Of a stretch of DNA of 32,400 nt, positions 25,368 through 32,400 are shown piece after piece. Made by a program: the position numbers and the translations under genes. Each line of letters begins with the position of its first letter. Positions within the stretch are counted from its first letter, which is position 1. Below the pieces are notes generated by a model. The model was not told the origin of the DNA, searched no databases, and was given only the letters and a program-made list of their open reading frames with translations. The stretch comes from Treponema sp. Its GTDB lineage: Bacteria; Spirochaetota; Spirochaetia; Treponematales; Breznakiellaceae. The DNA is taken from assembly GCA_031288005.1 (NCBI GenBank), contig JAITSE010000049.1, positions 1-32,400 on the forward strand, in the 5' to 3' direction.

Positions 25368-27209
25368 ATGTGCGGCATCGTTGGGTACATTGGCAATGAA
25401 GAGGCGGTCCCGGTTCTGTTGCAGGGTCTTAAACGGCTGGAATACCGGGGCTATGACTCGGCGGGAATCGCGGTTTTGGGCGCGGCGGGTCTTCTGGTCC
25501 GCAAGTCCAAGGGCGCGCTGCGGGCCCTGGAAGAAAAGATCGCTTCCGAAACGGTTCGGGGTGATTTGAGCGCGGCTATGGGTATAGGCCATACCCGGTG
25601 GGCTACCCACGGGGAGCCTTCGGACATCAACTCGCATCCTCACACGGATGTGTCGGGCAGGATCGCGGTGGTCCACAACGGGATCATTGAGAATCACGCC
25701 AAGCTAAAGGCCTGGCTTGAAGCCCACGGGGTTGTCTTCCGCAGCGAGACGGATACCGAAGTGGCGGCCCACCTCATTGACTTCCATTATAACGGGGACC
25801 TTTTGCAGGCGGTGACCGAAGCCCTCAAGCGGCTGGAGGGGTCCTATGCCCTGGGCATCCTCTGCGAAAGCGACCCGGACCGTATCATCGCGGTACGCAA
25901 GGAAAGCCCCCTGGTTGTGGGCGCGGGGCAGGGCGAGAACCTTATCGCCTCGGATGTGCCGGCCCTGCTGGAACATACCAGGGACGTGTACTATCTGGCG
26001 GACCGGGAGATTGCGGTACTTTACCGGGACAGGGTGGAGTTTTTCAACGAAGATGGGCAGCGCATAGAGAAAGAGAAGAGTCATGTTGATTGGGACGCCG
26101 CCGCCGCAGAGAAGGGGGGCTACGAACACTTCATGCTCAAGGAGATCAACGAGCAGCCCAAGGCGCTGACGGATACGCTCAGGGCCAGGCTCAGGAGTGA
26201 GGGCGAAAGGGCGATTAACCTGGAAGAAATCGGCTTTGACGCATCCTGGGCCGAAGCGAGCCGGGTGGTCATCGCCGCCTGCGGTACGGCCTGGCACGCC
26301 GGGGTCATTGGGAAACACGCTTTTGAATACTTCGCCCGTATTCCCGCGGACGCGGAGATCGCCTCGGAGTACCGCTACCGGAATCCCATCTACAATCCCA
26401 AGGATATTTTCATCATTATAAGCCAGTCCGGTGAGACGGCGGATACCTTGGCGGCTATGCGTATGGCCCGGAAAACCGGGGCCCGCATCATTGCCATCAC
26501 CAACGTGGTTGGCTCGACTCTGGCGCGGGAAGCTGACCTGGTGATGTATACCTGGGCCGGCCCGGAGATAGCGGTGGCGTCTACCAAGGCGTTTACCACC
26601 CAGCTTATGTGCGTCTACCTTATCGCATTGCAGTTCGGTATGCTCCGGGGCGTCATCACCAGGGAAGAGATGGCCGGTCATATCGAAGAGTTGGAGCGGC
26701 TTTCAGGCCACGCCGCCCGCATCCTCTCGGCCCAGGAAGCTATTCAGCGTTTCGCTTCCCGGCAGTTCAACAAAACCAAGGTGTTCTTCATGGGCCGCCT
26801 CTTTGATTACGCGGTGAGCCTGGAGAGCGCCCTCAAGCTCAAGGAAGTGAGCTACACCCATTCCGAAGCCTTTGCCGCCGGGGAACTCAAGCACGGCCCC
26901 ATCGCCCTGGTGGATACGTCCACGCTGGTGGTGGCCATCTGCACCCAGACGGCCCTCTTTGACAAGATGGATTCCAACATCAAAGAGGTAAAGGCCCGGG
27001 GCGCGGCTGCCCTGGTGATTACTTACGACGGGGTGGACTGCTTTGACAAGACAGCGGACGAGGTTTTCAGGATTCCCCGGACACAGGACAGCCTGACCCC
27101 CATCCTGTCGGTGATTCCCTGCCAGCTCTACGCCTACTACTGCGCGGTTCAGCGGGGTCTGGACCCGGACAAACCGCGAAACCTGGCAAAGTCGGTCACG
27201 GTGGAGTAG
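25368..27209 (+). CDS. glmS: Glutamine-fructose-6-phosphate aminotransferase (isomerizing)
   Basis: A 613-residue protein of normal length. The N-terminal Ntn glutaminase begins MCGIVGYIG with catalytic Cys2 and includes HTRWATHG. Two SIS sugar-isomerase domains follow (SQSGETADT in the first), and the C-terminus is DPDKPRNLAKSVTVE, the hallmark ending. It makes glucosamine-6-phosphate from fructose-6-phosphate and glutamine for peptidoglycan and envelope sugars. No glmS ribozyme-type leader is apparent, since only 3 bp separate it from the cupin gene. Confidence 0.98.
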   Translation: MCGIVGYIGNEEAVPVLLQGLKRLEYRGYDSAGIAVLGAAGLLVRKSKGALRALEEKIASETVRGDLSAAMGIGHTRWATHGEPSDINSHPHTDVSGRIAVVHNGIIENHAKLKAWLEAHGVVFRSETDTEVAAHLIDFHYNGDLLQAVTEALKRLEGSYALGILCESDPDRIIAVRKESPLVVGAGQGENLIASDVPALLEHTRDVYYLADREIAVLYRDRVEFFNEDGQRIEKEKSHVDWDAAAAEKGGYEHFMLKEINEQPKALTDTLRARLRSEGERAINLEEIGFDASWAEASRVVIAACGTAWHAGVIGKHAFEYFARIPADAEIASEYRYRNPIYNPKDIFIIISQSGETADTLAAMRMARKTGARIIAITNVVGSTLAREADLVMYTWAGPEIAVASTKAFTTQLMCVYLIALQFGMLRGVITREEMAGHIEELERLSGHAARILSAQEAIQRFASRQFNKTKVFFMGRLFDYAVSLESALKLKEVSYTHSEAFAAGELKHGPIALVDTSTLVVAICTQTALFDKMDSNIKEVKARGAAALVITYDGVDCFDKTADEVFRIPRTQDSLTPILSVIPCQLYAYYCAVQRGLDPDKPRNLAKSVTVE

Positions 27210-27286
27210 AAACTTTAAAGTTCCCTCTTAATCTCATAGGCTTAAGCTGCCGCCATTGCTTTTAATTGTAAATTTTTACATTTCTC

Positions 27287-27330
27287 TTGACAATCTTATG
27301 TTTAATGATTATAGTTGAATATATGTTCAA
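27287..27330 (+). promoter_or_regulatory. Promoter and operator of the ArsR-family gene
   Basis: TTGACA (27287-27292), a 17-bp spacer and TATAGT (27310-27315) form a near-consensus promoter. The near-palindrome TTGAATATATGTTCAA (27315-27330) overlaps the end of the -10 and the expected transcription start. This placement fits autorepression by a SmtB/CadC-type regulator. Confidence 0.78.
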
Positions 27331-27353
27331 TCGTTGTATTAAAGGAGGAAGCC

Positions 27354-27722
27354 GTGGGTGGACCGGGTAATGAAACCGACAGATGCGATTGCAATGTTAT
27401 CCATGAGGATGTAATTGTTAGAGTGCGGGATCTTATGCCTGAAGACAAAGTTCTCCTCAACCTGGCGGATATGTTCAAGGTCTTCAGCGATTCTACCAGG
27501 GTACGGATACTCTGCGCCTTGCAACATTCCGAGATGTGCGTCTGCGACATCGCGGCCTTGCTGGGGATGACCAAGTCGGCTATTTCCCATCAGCTGCGGT
27601 CTCTCAGACAGACGAGGCTGGTCAAGTACCGCAGGGATGGCAAGGTGGTCTATTACTCGTTGGACGATGATCATGTGGGCAGTATTTTTGCCCAGGGTTT
27701 GCTTCATGTAAATGAGGGATGA
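27354..27722 (+). CDS. ArsR/SmtB-family metal-sensing repressor (CadC-like)
   Basis: A 122-residue protein from GTG 27354, with AAAGGAGG directly upstream; a longer frame would overlap the operator. Its winged-helix DNA-binding domain has the recognition helix region TKSAISHQLRSLR. Metal ligands resemble CadC: C11 and C13 near the N-terminus plus C62 and C64 in the MCVCDIA motif. The C-terminal helix also has D/H107...H118..E121, like the alpha-5 zinc site of SmtB. It is probably a Cd/Pb/Zn-responsive repressor released from DNA by metal. The usual neighbour, a metal efflux ATPase, is absent. Confidence 0.88.
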   Translation: MGGPGNETDRCDCNVIHEDVIVRVRDLMPEDKVLLNLADMFKVFSDSTRVRILCALQHSEMCVCDIAALLGMTKSAISHQLRSLRQTRLVKYRRDGKVVYYSLDDDHVGSIFAQGLLHVNEG

Positions 27723-27775
27723 GGCGTCTTTTTTGAGACCGACTGCGGGGCGTCTTTATTTTTTTGGGATGTTGG

Positions 27776-27799
27776 TTGAACGATTCGTCAATCGTTCAA
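27776..27799. promoter_or_regulatory. Operator-like inverted repeat downstream of the ArsR gene
   Basis: TTGAACGAT (27776-27784), a 6-nt spacer, then ATCGTTCAA (27791-27799), perfect 9-bp arms. It shares TTGAA/TTCAA arms and TTCAATCGTT-like sequence with the operator at 27315, but the spacing differs. It lies 53 bp after the repressor stop and 21 bp before repeat copy B. Confidence 0.6.
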
Positions 27800-27820
27800 T
27801 TTAATGAATGTGAGTTCGAC

Positions 27821-27986
27821 TAATGGGGGGTCCGTGCAACCCTGCGGGTTGCTAAGCAGTTTCGGACCTTTGGTCCTAAACTGCACGGCGGGGGCGTTGC
27901 GGGGGCAGCGCCCCCGCTGAGGGGGGTGGCGGAGGACCGGAGGGCCGGAGCCCGGGGGGTCGGACTAAAGTCCGCGACGTCCCCCC
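27821..27986 (+). repeat. GC-rich modular repeat, copy B
   Basis: Same orientation as copy A and nearly identical to it over the first 110 bp. The tail differs: GGGGGG-TCGGACTAAAGTCCGCGACGT-CCCCCC, which carries an inner palindrome CGGACT-aa-AGTCCG. It ends 27 bp before the trkH1 ATG. The trkH1 frame stays open back through this tail to GTG 27926, but that part is repeat-derived. Confidence 0.85.
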
Positions 27987-28012
27987 GCCAGATCAGTCCT
28001 CGAATTCCTGGT

Positions 28013-29242
28013 ATGAAACTCTCCGTGTCTCGTAGTTTTTCGCTGATCTTTCTTGCCTGGGCCGCCGCCTGTCTTTTGGGGGCCTTGCCGTATTTTCTGT
28101 CCGGGTATATCCCGGATTTTGCCGGCGCGGTGTTCGAGAGCGTCTCTGGGTTTACCACTACCGGGGCTACGGTGATTAAAGATGTCGAGGCGCTCCCCAA
28201 AGCGCTGCTTTTCTGGCGGGCTATGTCCCAGTGGCTGGGGGGGATGGGCATTGTGGCGCTGTTTCCTCTCCTGGGCGCGGGAGGCCCTGGTTCTGAGGCG
28301 GGGAATGCACGGATGCTCTGGTTCATCTATGCGGCGCTTACGGGCGTACAAACCCTGCTCCTTGGCATAGCCGGCATGGGCTGGTTTGACGCGTTGACGC
28401 ACGCCTTTTCAACTATGTCGACAGGCGGTTTCTCTGTCCGGAACGCCGGTATAGCCTATTACCGGTCGCCGGCTGTTGAGTGGATATGCGCGGGGTTTAT
28501 GCTCCTTGCGGGGTTTAACTTTACCCTCGTGTTTCAGCTTCTGCGGGGCAAATTCCGCGATGTATGGCGCAACAGCGAGGCTAGGGCGTACTTTGCCGTC
28601 ATCCTTGCCGGGGTCTTGCTCATTAGCTGCGCTATTCTTCCCCAATGCGGGCCGGCGGAAGAAGCTCTGCGGTACGCCGTCTTCCACTTCGCGTCCATTC
28701 TTACTACCTCGGGCTTTTTCTGCGCGGACTACAACGCATGGCCGCCACTGGCCCAGGGTGCGCTGTTCTTCGCCATGTTCATGGGCGGCTGTACGGGTTC
28801 CGCCGCCGGGGGTATAAAGGCGCTCCGCCATGTGGTGCTGTGGAAGCAGACGGGGAACGAGATAAAGAAGATTGTCCATCCTAGAGGGGTTTTTACGTTG
28901 CAGCTTAACGGGACTTGGGGCAAAAAAAACATGGTCTACGGGGTGAGCGGCTTTGTGTTCCTCTATTTCCTCGTCCTTGTCCTCTGCGCTTTCCTGGTGA
29001 GCGGCGCGAGTGCGGGCGCGGATGTGGGTGCGGGCGCGGGCGAAGATGTTTTTACTTCTATTAATATGGCCCTCCTCTTCCTGGGGAACATTGGGCTGGG
29101 GCTTGGGAAAACGGGGCCGTTCCTGGCTTTCCCGGATTATCCTGAGTATGTAAAGTGGGGGCTTTCCTTTGTCATGCTTCTGGGGCGGCTTGAATTGTGG
29201 GCGGTTTTAGTGTTCTTCTCCAGGGATTTCTGGCGGAGATGA
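28013..29242 (+). CDS. TrkH-family K+ transporter, N-terminally truncated
   Basis: A 409-residue protein from ATG 28013. It has four pore-loop motifs: FTTTGA (47-52), STGGFS, LTTSGF and GNIGLGLG, one per MPM repeat. TrkH2 next door aligns from its residue about 74 onward, so this copy lacks the first two membrane helices. No Shine-Dalgarno precedes the ATG, and repeat B ends 27 bp upstream. Translation could instead begin at GTG 27926 inside the repeat. It may still form a pore, since the four filters are present. It overlaps trkH2 by ATGA, so the two are translationally coupled. No trkA is in view. Confidence 0.85.
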   Translation: MKLSVSRSFSLIFLAWAAACLLGALPYFLSGYIPDFAGAVFESVSGFTTTGATVIKDVEALPKALLFWRAMSQWLGGMGIVALFPLLGAGGPGSEAGNARMLWFIYAALTGVQTLLLGIAGMGWFDALTHAFSTMSTGGFSVRNAGIAYYRSPAVEWICAGFMLLAGFNFTLVFQLLRGKFRDVWRNSEARAYFAVILAGVLLISCAILPQCGPAEEALRYAVFHFASILTTSGFFCADYNAWPPLAQGALFFAMFMGGCTGSAAGGIKALRHVVLWKQTGNEIKKIVHPRGVFTLQLNGTWGKKNMVYGVSGFVFLYFLVLVLCAFLVSGASAGADVGAGAGEDVFTSINMALLFLGNIGLGLGKTGPFLAFPDYPEYVKWGLSFVMLLGRLELWAVLVFFSRDFWRR

Positions 29243-30717
29243 GGACAGGGATTGTGCGGCGCGGCGGCTTCAAGAAACACTTTATCCTCCTGCGGGTGCT
29301 TCTTTCTCTGTTGGGGATCATCGCGGCGAGCATGGTTCCGGCGCTGATTATGGCGGCGGCTGCGGGAGAATTCGCCATGATTCGCGCTTTTGCTTTCCCC
29401 ATGCTGCTTACCACGGTTCTTGCCGCGCCAAGTTTTCTGTCATTGCGAAATAAAAAGATGAACCTCAACGCGGGGGATGGGTTCCTCCTGGTTTTCGCGG
29501 CCTGGGCGCTGGCGAGTTTCCTTGGGGCTGTTCCTTTTTACCTTTCCGGGTGCGGTCTTAGCTTTACCGATTCCCTTTTTGAAAGCTCCTGCGCTTTCGC
29601 CACTACCGGAGGCGCCGTCATCGATGATGTTGAGGCCCTGCCCCGGTCGCTGCTTCTGTGGCGGAGCTGCGCCCACTGGTTCGGCGGCATGGGGATTGTG
29701 CTTATCTCGGTGGCCCTTATGCCGCTTTTGGGGATAGGGGGTTTCCAGCTTATCAAGGCGGAAGCGCCGGGGCCGGAAAAGGAAAAAATAACTCCCAAGA
29801 TTGCCGTAACCGCAAAGCTGCTCTGGCTTGCCTATGGGGTACTGACGGCGCTCCTCTGTATCCTCTACCAAGCGGGGGGCATGGATTGGTTTGACGCTTT
29901 CTGCCACAGTCTTACTACCATAGCTTCCGGGGGCGTAAGCACAAGAAACGAGGGTCTGGCTTATTTTGATTCGCCCTTCATAGACGGGGTTTCCGTCGTG
30001 TTCATGCTGCTGGCGGGGCTTAACTTTAGTCTTTACTACCGCCTGCTGCAAAGAAAATTCCGGGATATATGGGACAACACGGAGGCCAGGGTTTATCTGG
30101 CCGTGTTCTTTGCCGCTGCGGGGATCATCACTGCCGCGCTTGCGCCGGTGTACGGTTCGATACCCACGGCACTGCGTTACGCTTCCTTTCATACGGCGTC
30201 GATCCTCTCCACTACCGGCACGGCTATCGCGGACTATACGGCATGGCCGGGTATTGCCCGGATGACTATCTTCACCCTCATGCTCATAGGGGGCTGTTCG
30301 GGTTCCACTGCCGGGGGCATCAAGGTGATCCGCCATGTGGTGCTATGGAAGCAGATGAGCAACGAGATGCGGCGGATCATGTTTCCCAGGGGGGTGTTCA
30401 GCGTACAGCTCAACAAGCGGCTGGGGAGAAGGGATGTAGTGTACGGCGCGGCGGCTTTTGTGTTCTTGTACGGCATGGTAGTCTTAGCGGTTACCCTTAT
30501 CACCGCGGCTTCGGGGACGGACATTTTTTCGTCCTTCAGCGCGGCTCTTTCTGTAACCGGGAACATAGGCATAGGCTTCGGCGTCATTGGTCCGGGTTGC
30601 AATTACGGGGCTTTTCCAGACCCTATCAAATGGCTCTACTCCTTCGTGATGATAGCCGGTCGCCTGGAATTGTGGACGGTGTTTCTGTTGTTTACGCCGG
30701 TATACCGGGATAGGTAG
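29239..30717 (+). CDS. trkH: TrkH-family K+ transporter
   Basis: A 492-residue protein from ATG 29239, overlapping the trkH1 stop. It begins with two membrane helices (about 18-36 and 46-64) before the four MPM pore units. Filters are ATTGGA, ASGGVS, STTGTA and GNIGIGFG. The arrangement matches TrkH/KtrB-type K+ uptake channels, which need a TrkA/KtrA ring for gating; none is present in the window. It shares long identical blocks with trkH1 (for example IRHVVLWKQ versus LRHVVLWKQ), so the pair arose by tandem duplication or the two may form a heterodimer. A modular repeat copy starts right after the stop. Confidence 0.93.
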   Translation: MRTGIVRRGGFKKHFILLRVLLSLLGIIAASMVPALIMAAAAGEFAMIRAFAFPMLLTTVLAAPSFLSLRNKKMNLNAGDGFLLVFAAWALASFLGAVPFYLSGCGLSFTDSLFESSCAFATTGGAVIDDVEALPRSLLLWRSCAHWFGGMGIVLISVALMPLLGIGGFQLIKAEAPGPEKEKITPKIAVTAKLLWLAYGVLTALLCILYQAGGMDWFDAFCHSLTTIASGGVSTRNEGLAYFDSPFIDGVSVVFMLLAGLNFSLYYRLLQRKFRDIWDNTEARVYLAVFFAAAGIITAALAPVYGSIPTALRYASFHTASILSTTGTAIADYTAWPGIARMTIFTLMLIGGCSGSTAGGIKVIRHVVLWKQMSNEMRRIMFPRGVFSVQLNKRLGRRDVVYGAAAFVFLYGMVVLAVTLITAASGTDIFSSFSAALSVTGNIGIGFGVIGPGCNYGAFPDPIKWLYSFVMIAGRLELWTVFLLFTPVYRDR

Positions 30718-30763
30718 GAGGGGGGAAGTCGCGGACTTTAGTCCGACCCCCTGGACCCCCCAT
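30718..30763 (-). repeat. Short modular repeat, copy C2 (head plus tail only)
   Basis: On the minus strand it reads ATGGGGGGTCC, then GGGGGTCGGACTAAAGTCC and a tail GCGACTTCCCCCC. It consists of the head and long tail of the family without the middle. The tail is an inverted copy of the end of repeat B, so the two face each other across the trkH pair. Confidence 0.8.
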
Positions 30764-30766
30764 TCT

Positions 30767-30802
30767 CTTTGCTGACTGCTTACTAGTAGGCAGTCAGCAA
30801 AG
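30767..30802. repeat. 36-bp near-perfect palindrome
   Basis: CTTTGCTGACTGC, then TTACTAGTAG, then GCAGTCAGCAAAG: arms of 13 bp identical, with the centre ACTAGT and one mismatched pair. It sits between the two repeat copies C2 and C1. No T-run follows on the + strand, and on the minus strand the T-run is upstream, so it is not a standard terminator. Confidence 0.8.
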
Positions 30803-30820
30803 AAAAAGCGAGGCGTACTC

Positions 30821-30939
30821 AGGAGGGGGGGAAGTCTCCCCCCTGGCTCCGGCCCTACGGTCCTCCGCCACCCCCCACAGCGGGGCTCTGCCCCGCAACG
30901 CCCCGCCGGGGGGTCTCGGACCCCCCGGACCCCCCATTA
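30821..30939 (-). repeat. GC-rich modular repeat, copy C1
   Basis: On the minus strand it starts TAATGGGGGGTCC at 30939. It has a different first cassette (GGGGGGTCC-gaga-CCCCCC), then the shared core GGCGGGGCGTTGCGGGG..CCCCGCTG. The middle GGCGGAGGACCG matches copy B, and the tail GGGGGGAGACTTCCCCCC matches copy A. The first three bases TAA form the stop of the AAA ATPase gene. Confidence 0.85.
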
Positions 30940-32400
30940 GCAGCCGATAATAATTACGCCATCACCGGATTCCCAACTCAGCCGCTCACGCCATACCCGT
31001 TCCCGCGCTTCAGGCCGCTGGTCAAATATGACAAGATAGCATCCCTGCGCCGGCCCGCACCTCGGCTTAAACCTATCATGGTAACGCGAAATCTGCTCTA
31101 TACCCTGAGCCTTTACCGTCTCAAAAGACTGGCCTTTTCGCACAATTTTTATCTCGATGATGTTCCATTCCCCCCGATACTCTACCGCCAGATCAATACG
31201 GCCCCGGCCCGCCGCATATTCCCGCTCTACGCGCCCCTCGCCATTGGTTATCCGCTGTAGAAAAGCCATCAGCAATAAATGAGGAAACGCTTCGGTGTAT
31301 TCCGCCGATTGTTCCCATATTTCCGAATGGGTCTGCCAAAAAGCCTGGAACTCCCGGAGCAGACTGTCCATATCAAGCCCGCCGTCCTCCCTTTGCCATT
31401 TCCATGACGAAGGCGGCGGCATACTGTCGTGATATTCCGAATTAAGATAGCGGGTGAGTATCTCCGCGTACACCGGATTGGCAATAGTAAAGCCAGTATC
31501 ACTGTTCCAGGTGATAAGCCCTAAATCCATACAGAATTCAACATCCGCGTTGGCCCTGCCCAGGGGCGGGTCAATAGCGCCGGTCATAATAGTTTGAATG
31601 ATCCGCTTCACACGAGGGTCCCGCAGCCTGGCGCCCAGAGCGTCAAGATGTGTTTCCCTGGCCTCTATCATCTGCGCGTGGGCCTCAATGACATGTTCTA
31701 TGCCGACAGTTTCCCTACTGTCGCTTTGCAAAACTCGCATGATAGCGCGTTTGAAAAGGGAATTGACGATCCACGGCTGCCCTCTTGACTGGTCATACAC
31801 ATAGTCAAGCGCGTCGGGACTTATCTCCTGCCCGGTTTCAGCGGTCCTCTGGGCAAAAAGTTTGGCAATGTCGTTCTTATGAAAATTGGTAAGCACTGCG
31901 GAATCTTCTTTTATATTGAAAGGAGAGCCAGGATTAGGGGCGATACCGCCTTTAGCGGCAGTGATATAATCTTTCAGATCCCTCATTCCCACCAGGGCAA
32001 TGGATACAGGGAATATGCCCGGTCCACGGGCCGCAAAACCTCCCCGCAACTGCCGCAGAAAACTGATGAGGGTTTCCCCTTCCAATATATCAACCTCATC
32101 AAACAACACCACCAAGGGGTTTGGGGCAGCCCGCGCCGACCAATCCCGCAGAATATCGCTGAGCATACTGTCGGCGGCGGACGTTTTCACTTCCGGTACC
32201 GGCAGGCCGAAAGAATCCGCGTATTCCTGGACAGCCTTGCAAATATTCGGCATGGCCCGCTCCGCATCCGCAACCCCCTGGCAGCGTTCCACGCTGACAT
32301 AACAGGCAATCGCCTCATCTCCTGAGTTAATTTCCCGCATCCAGCTTTGCAGAAACGTGGTCTTACCGGTCTGCCTTGGCGCGTGCAGTACCCAGTACAG
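30937..32400 (-). CDS. AAA ATPase with PD-(D/E)XK-like C-terminal domain, 5' end outside window
   Basis: The frame is open to the right edge, 487 residues visible. Walker A RQTGKTT is coded at 32356-32373 and Walker B VVLFDEVD follows about 110 residues later. A helical/winged-helix middle part precedes the C-terminal domain with GRIDLAVEY and IIEIKI, the D..ExK pattern of the PD-(D/E)XK nuclease fold. This is a family of AAA-like ATP-binding proteins with DUF1703/PDDEXK-type ends, common and multi-copy in gut spirochaetes and Bacteroidetes and of unclear role. The first codons and promoter lie outside. The stop codon is the first TAA of repeat C1, so the native 3' end may have been altered. 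Confidence 0.85.
   Translation of the reverse strand: MYWVLHAPRQTGKTTFLQSWMREINSGDEAIACYVSVERCQGVADAERAMPNICKAVQEYADSFGLPVPEVKTSAADSMLSDILRDWSARAAPNPLVVLFDEVDILEGETLISFLRQLRGGFAARGPGIFPVSIALVGMRDLKDYITAAKGGIAPNPGSPFNIKEDSAVLTNFHKNDIAKLFAQRTAETGQEISPDALDYVYDQSRGQPWIVNSLFKRAIMRVLQSDSRETVGIEHVIEAHAQMIEARETHLDALGARLRDPRVKRIIQTIMTGAIDPPLGRANADVEFCMDLGLITWNSDTGFTIANPVYAEILTRYLNSEYHDSMPPPSSWKWQREDGGLDMDSLLREFQAFWQTHSEIWEQSAEYTEAFPHLLLMAFLQRITNGEGRVEREYAAGRGRIDLAVEYRGEWNIIEIKIVRKGQSFETVKAQGIEQISRYHDRFKPRCGPAQGCYLVIFDQRPEARERVWRERLSWESGDGVIIIGC

Overview
The window looks like chromosome of a spirochaete, most probably a Treponema of the gut or termite-gut type. This is inferred from gene content only: an EF-G resembling the spirochaetal second EF-G, a FliL homologue, a large InlB-repeat lipoprotein, an NfnAB pair, and a moderately GC-rich sequence with many structured intergenic repeats. 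No database search was possible.

Layout. (1) 1-4825: a minus-strand lipoprotein with 14 InlB/Listeria-Bacteroides-type repeats, running off the left edge. Upstream of it are a 21-bp tandem repeat array and a run of 19 G, an arrangement that suggests phase-variable expression. (2) 4826-7185: nfnA-nfnB, an electron-bifurcating transhydrogenase. (3) 7392-12144, minus strand: the conserved order rpsF-ssb-rpsR-yybS-like-rplI-dnaB, then a comFB-type gene; rpsU diverges at 12500. (4) 12831-18544: a CPA2 antiporter fused to a PTS EIIA domain (+), converging on a minus-strand pair encoding a cyclase-like protein and an EF-G. (5) 18841-21749 (+): TPR protein, a YmdB-family protein that has lost most metal ligands, an RseC-like protein and a Gfo/Idh/MocA oxidoreductase. 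(6) 21928-24710: PrsW-like protein (-), shikimate kinase (+), PAS plus degenerate GGDEF protein (+), FliL-like protein (-). (7) 25020-27722 (+): cupin, glmS and a CadC/SmtB-type repressor with its own promoter and operator. (8) 27776-32400: two trkH genes bracketed by inverted copies of a GC-rich modular repeat, then a minus-strand AAA ATPase with a PD-(D/E)XK-like C-terminus, running off the right edge.

The most unusual feature is a family of GC-rich repeats (24804-24958, 27821-27986, 30821-30939, and a mini-copy at 30718-30763). All share a TAATGGGGGGTCC-like head and a run-of-C tail, with exchangeable hairpin cassettes between. One copy abuts a trkH that lacks its N-terminal helices; another supplies the stop codon of the AAA ATPase gene. 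The second notable locus is the poly-G/tandem-repeat upstream region of the giant lipoprotein.

Other regulatory observations: the rpsF operon has a clear sigma70-like promoter (12203-12231), the ArsR gene has a near-consensus promoter overlapped by a palindrome (27287-27330), and several long perfect inverted repeats occupy the gaps between operons.
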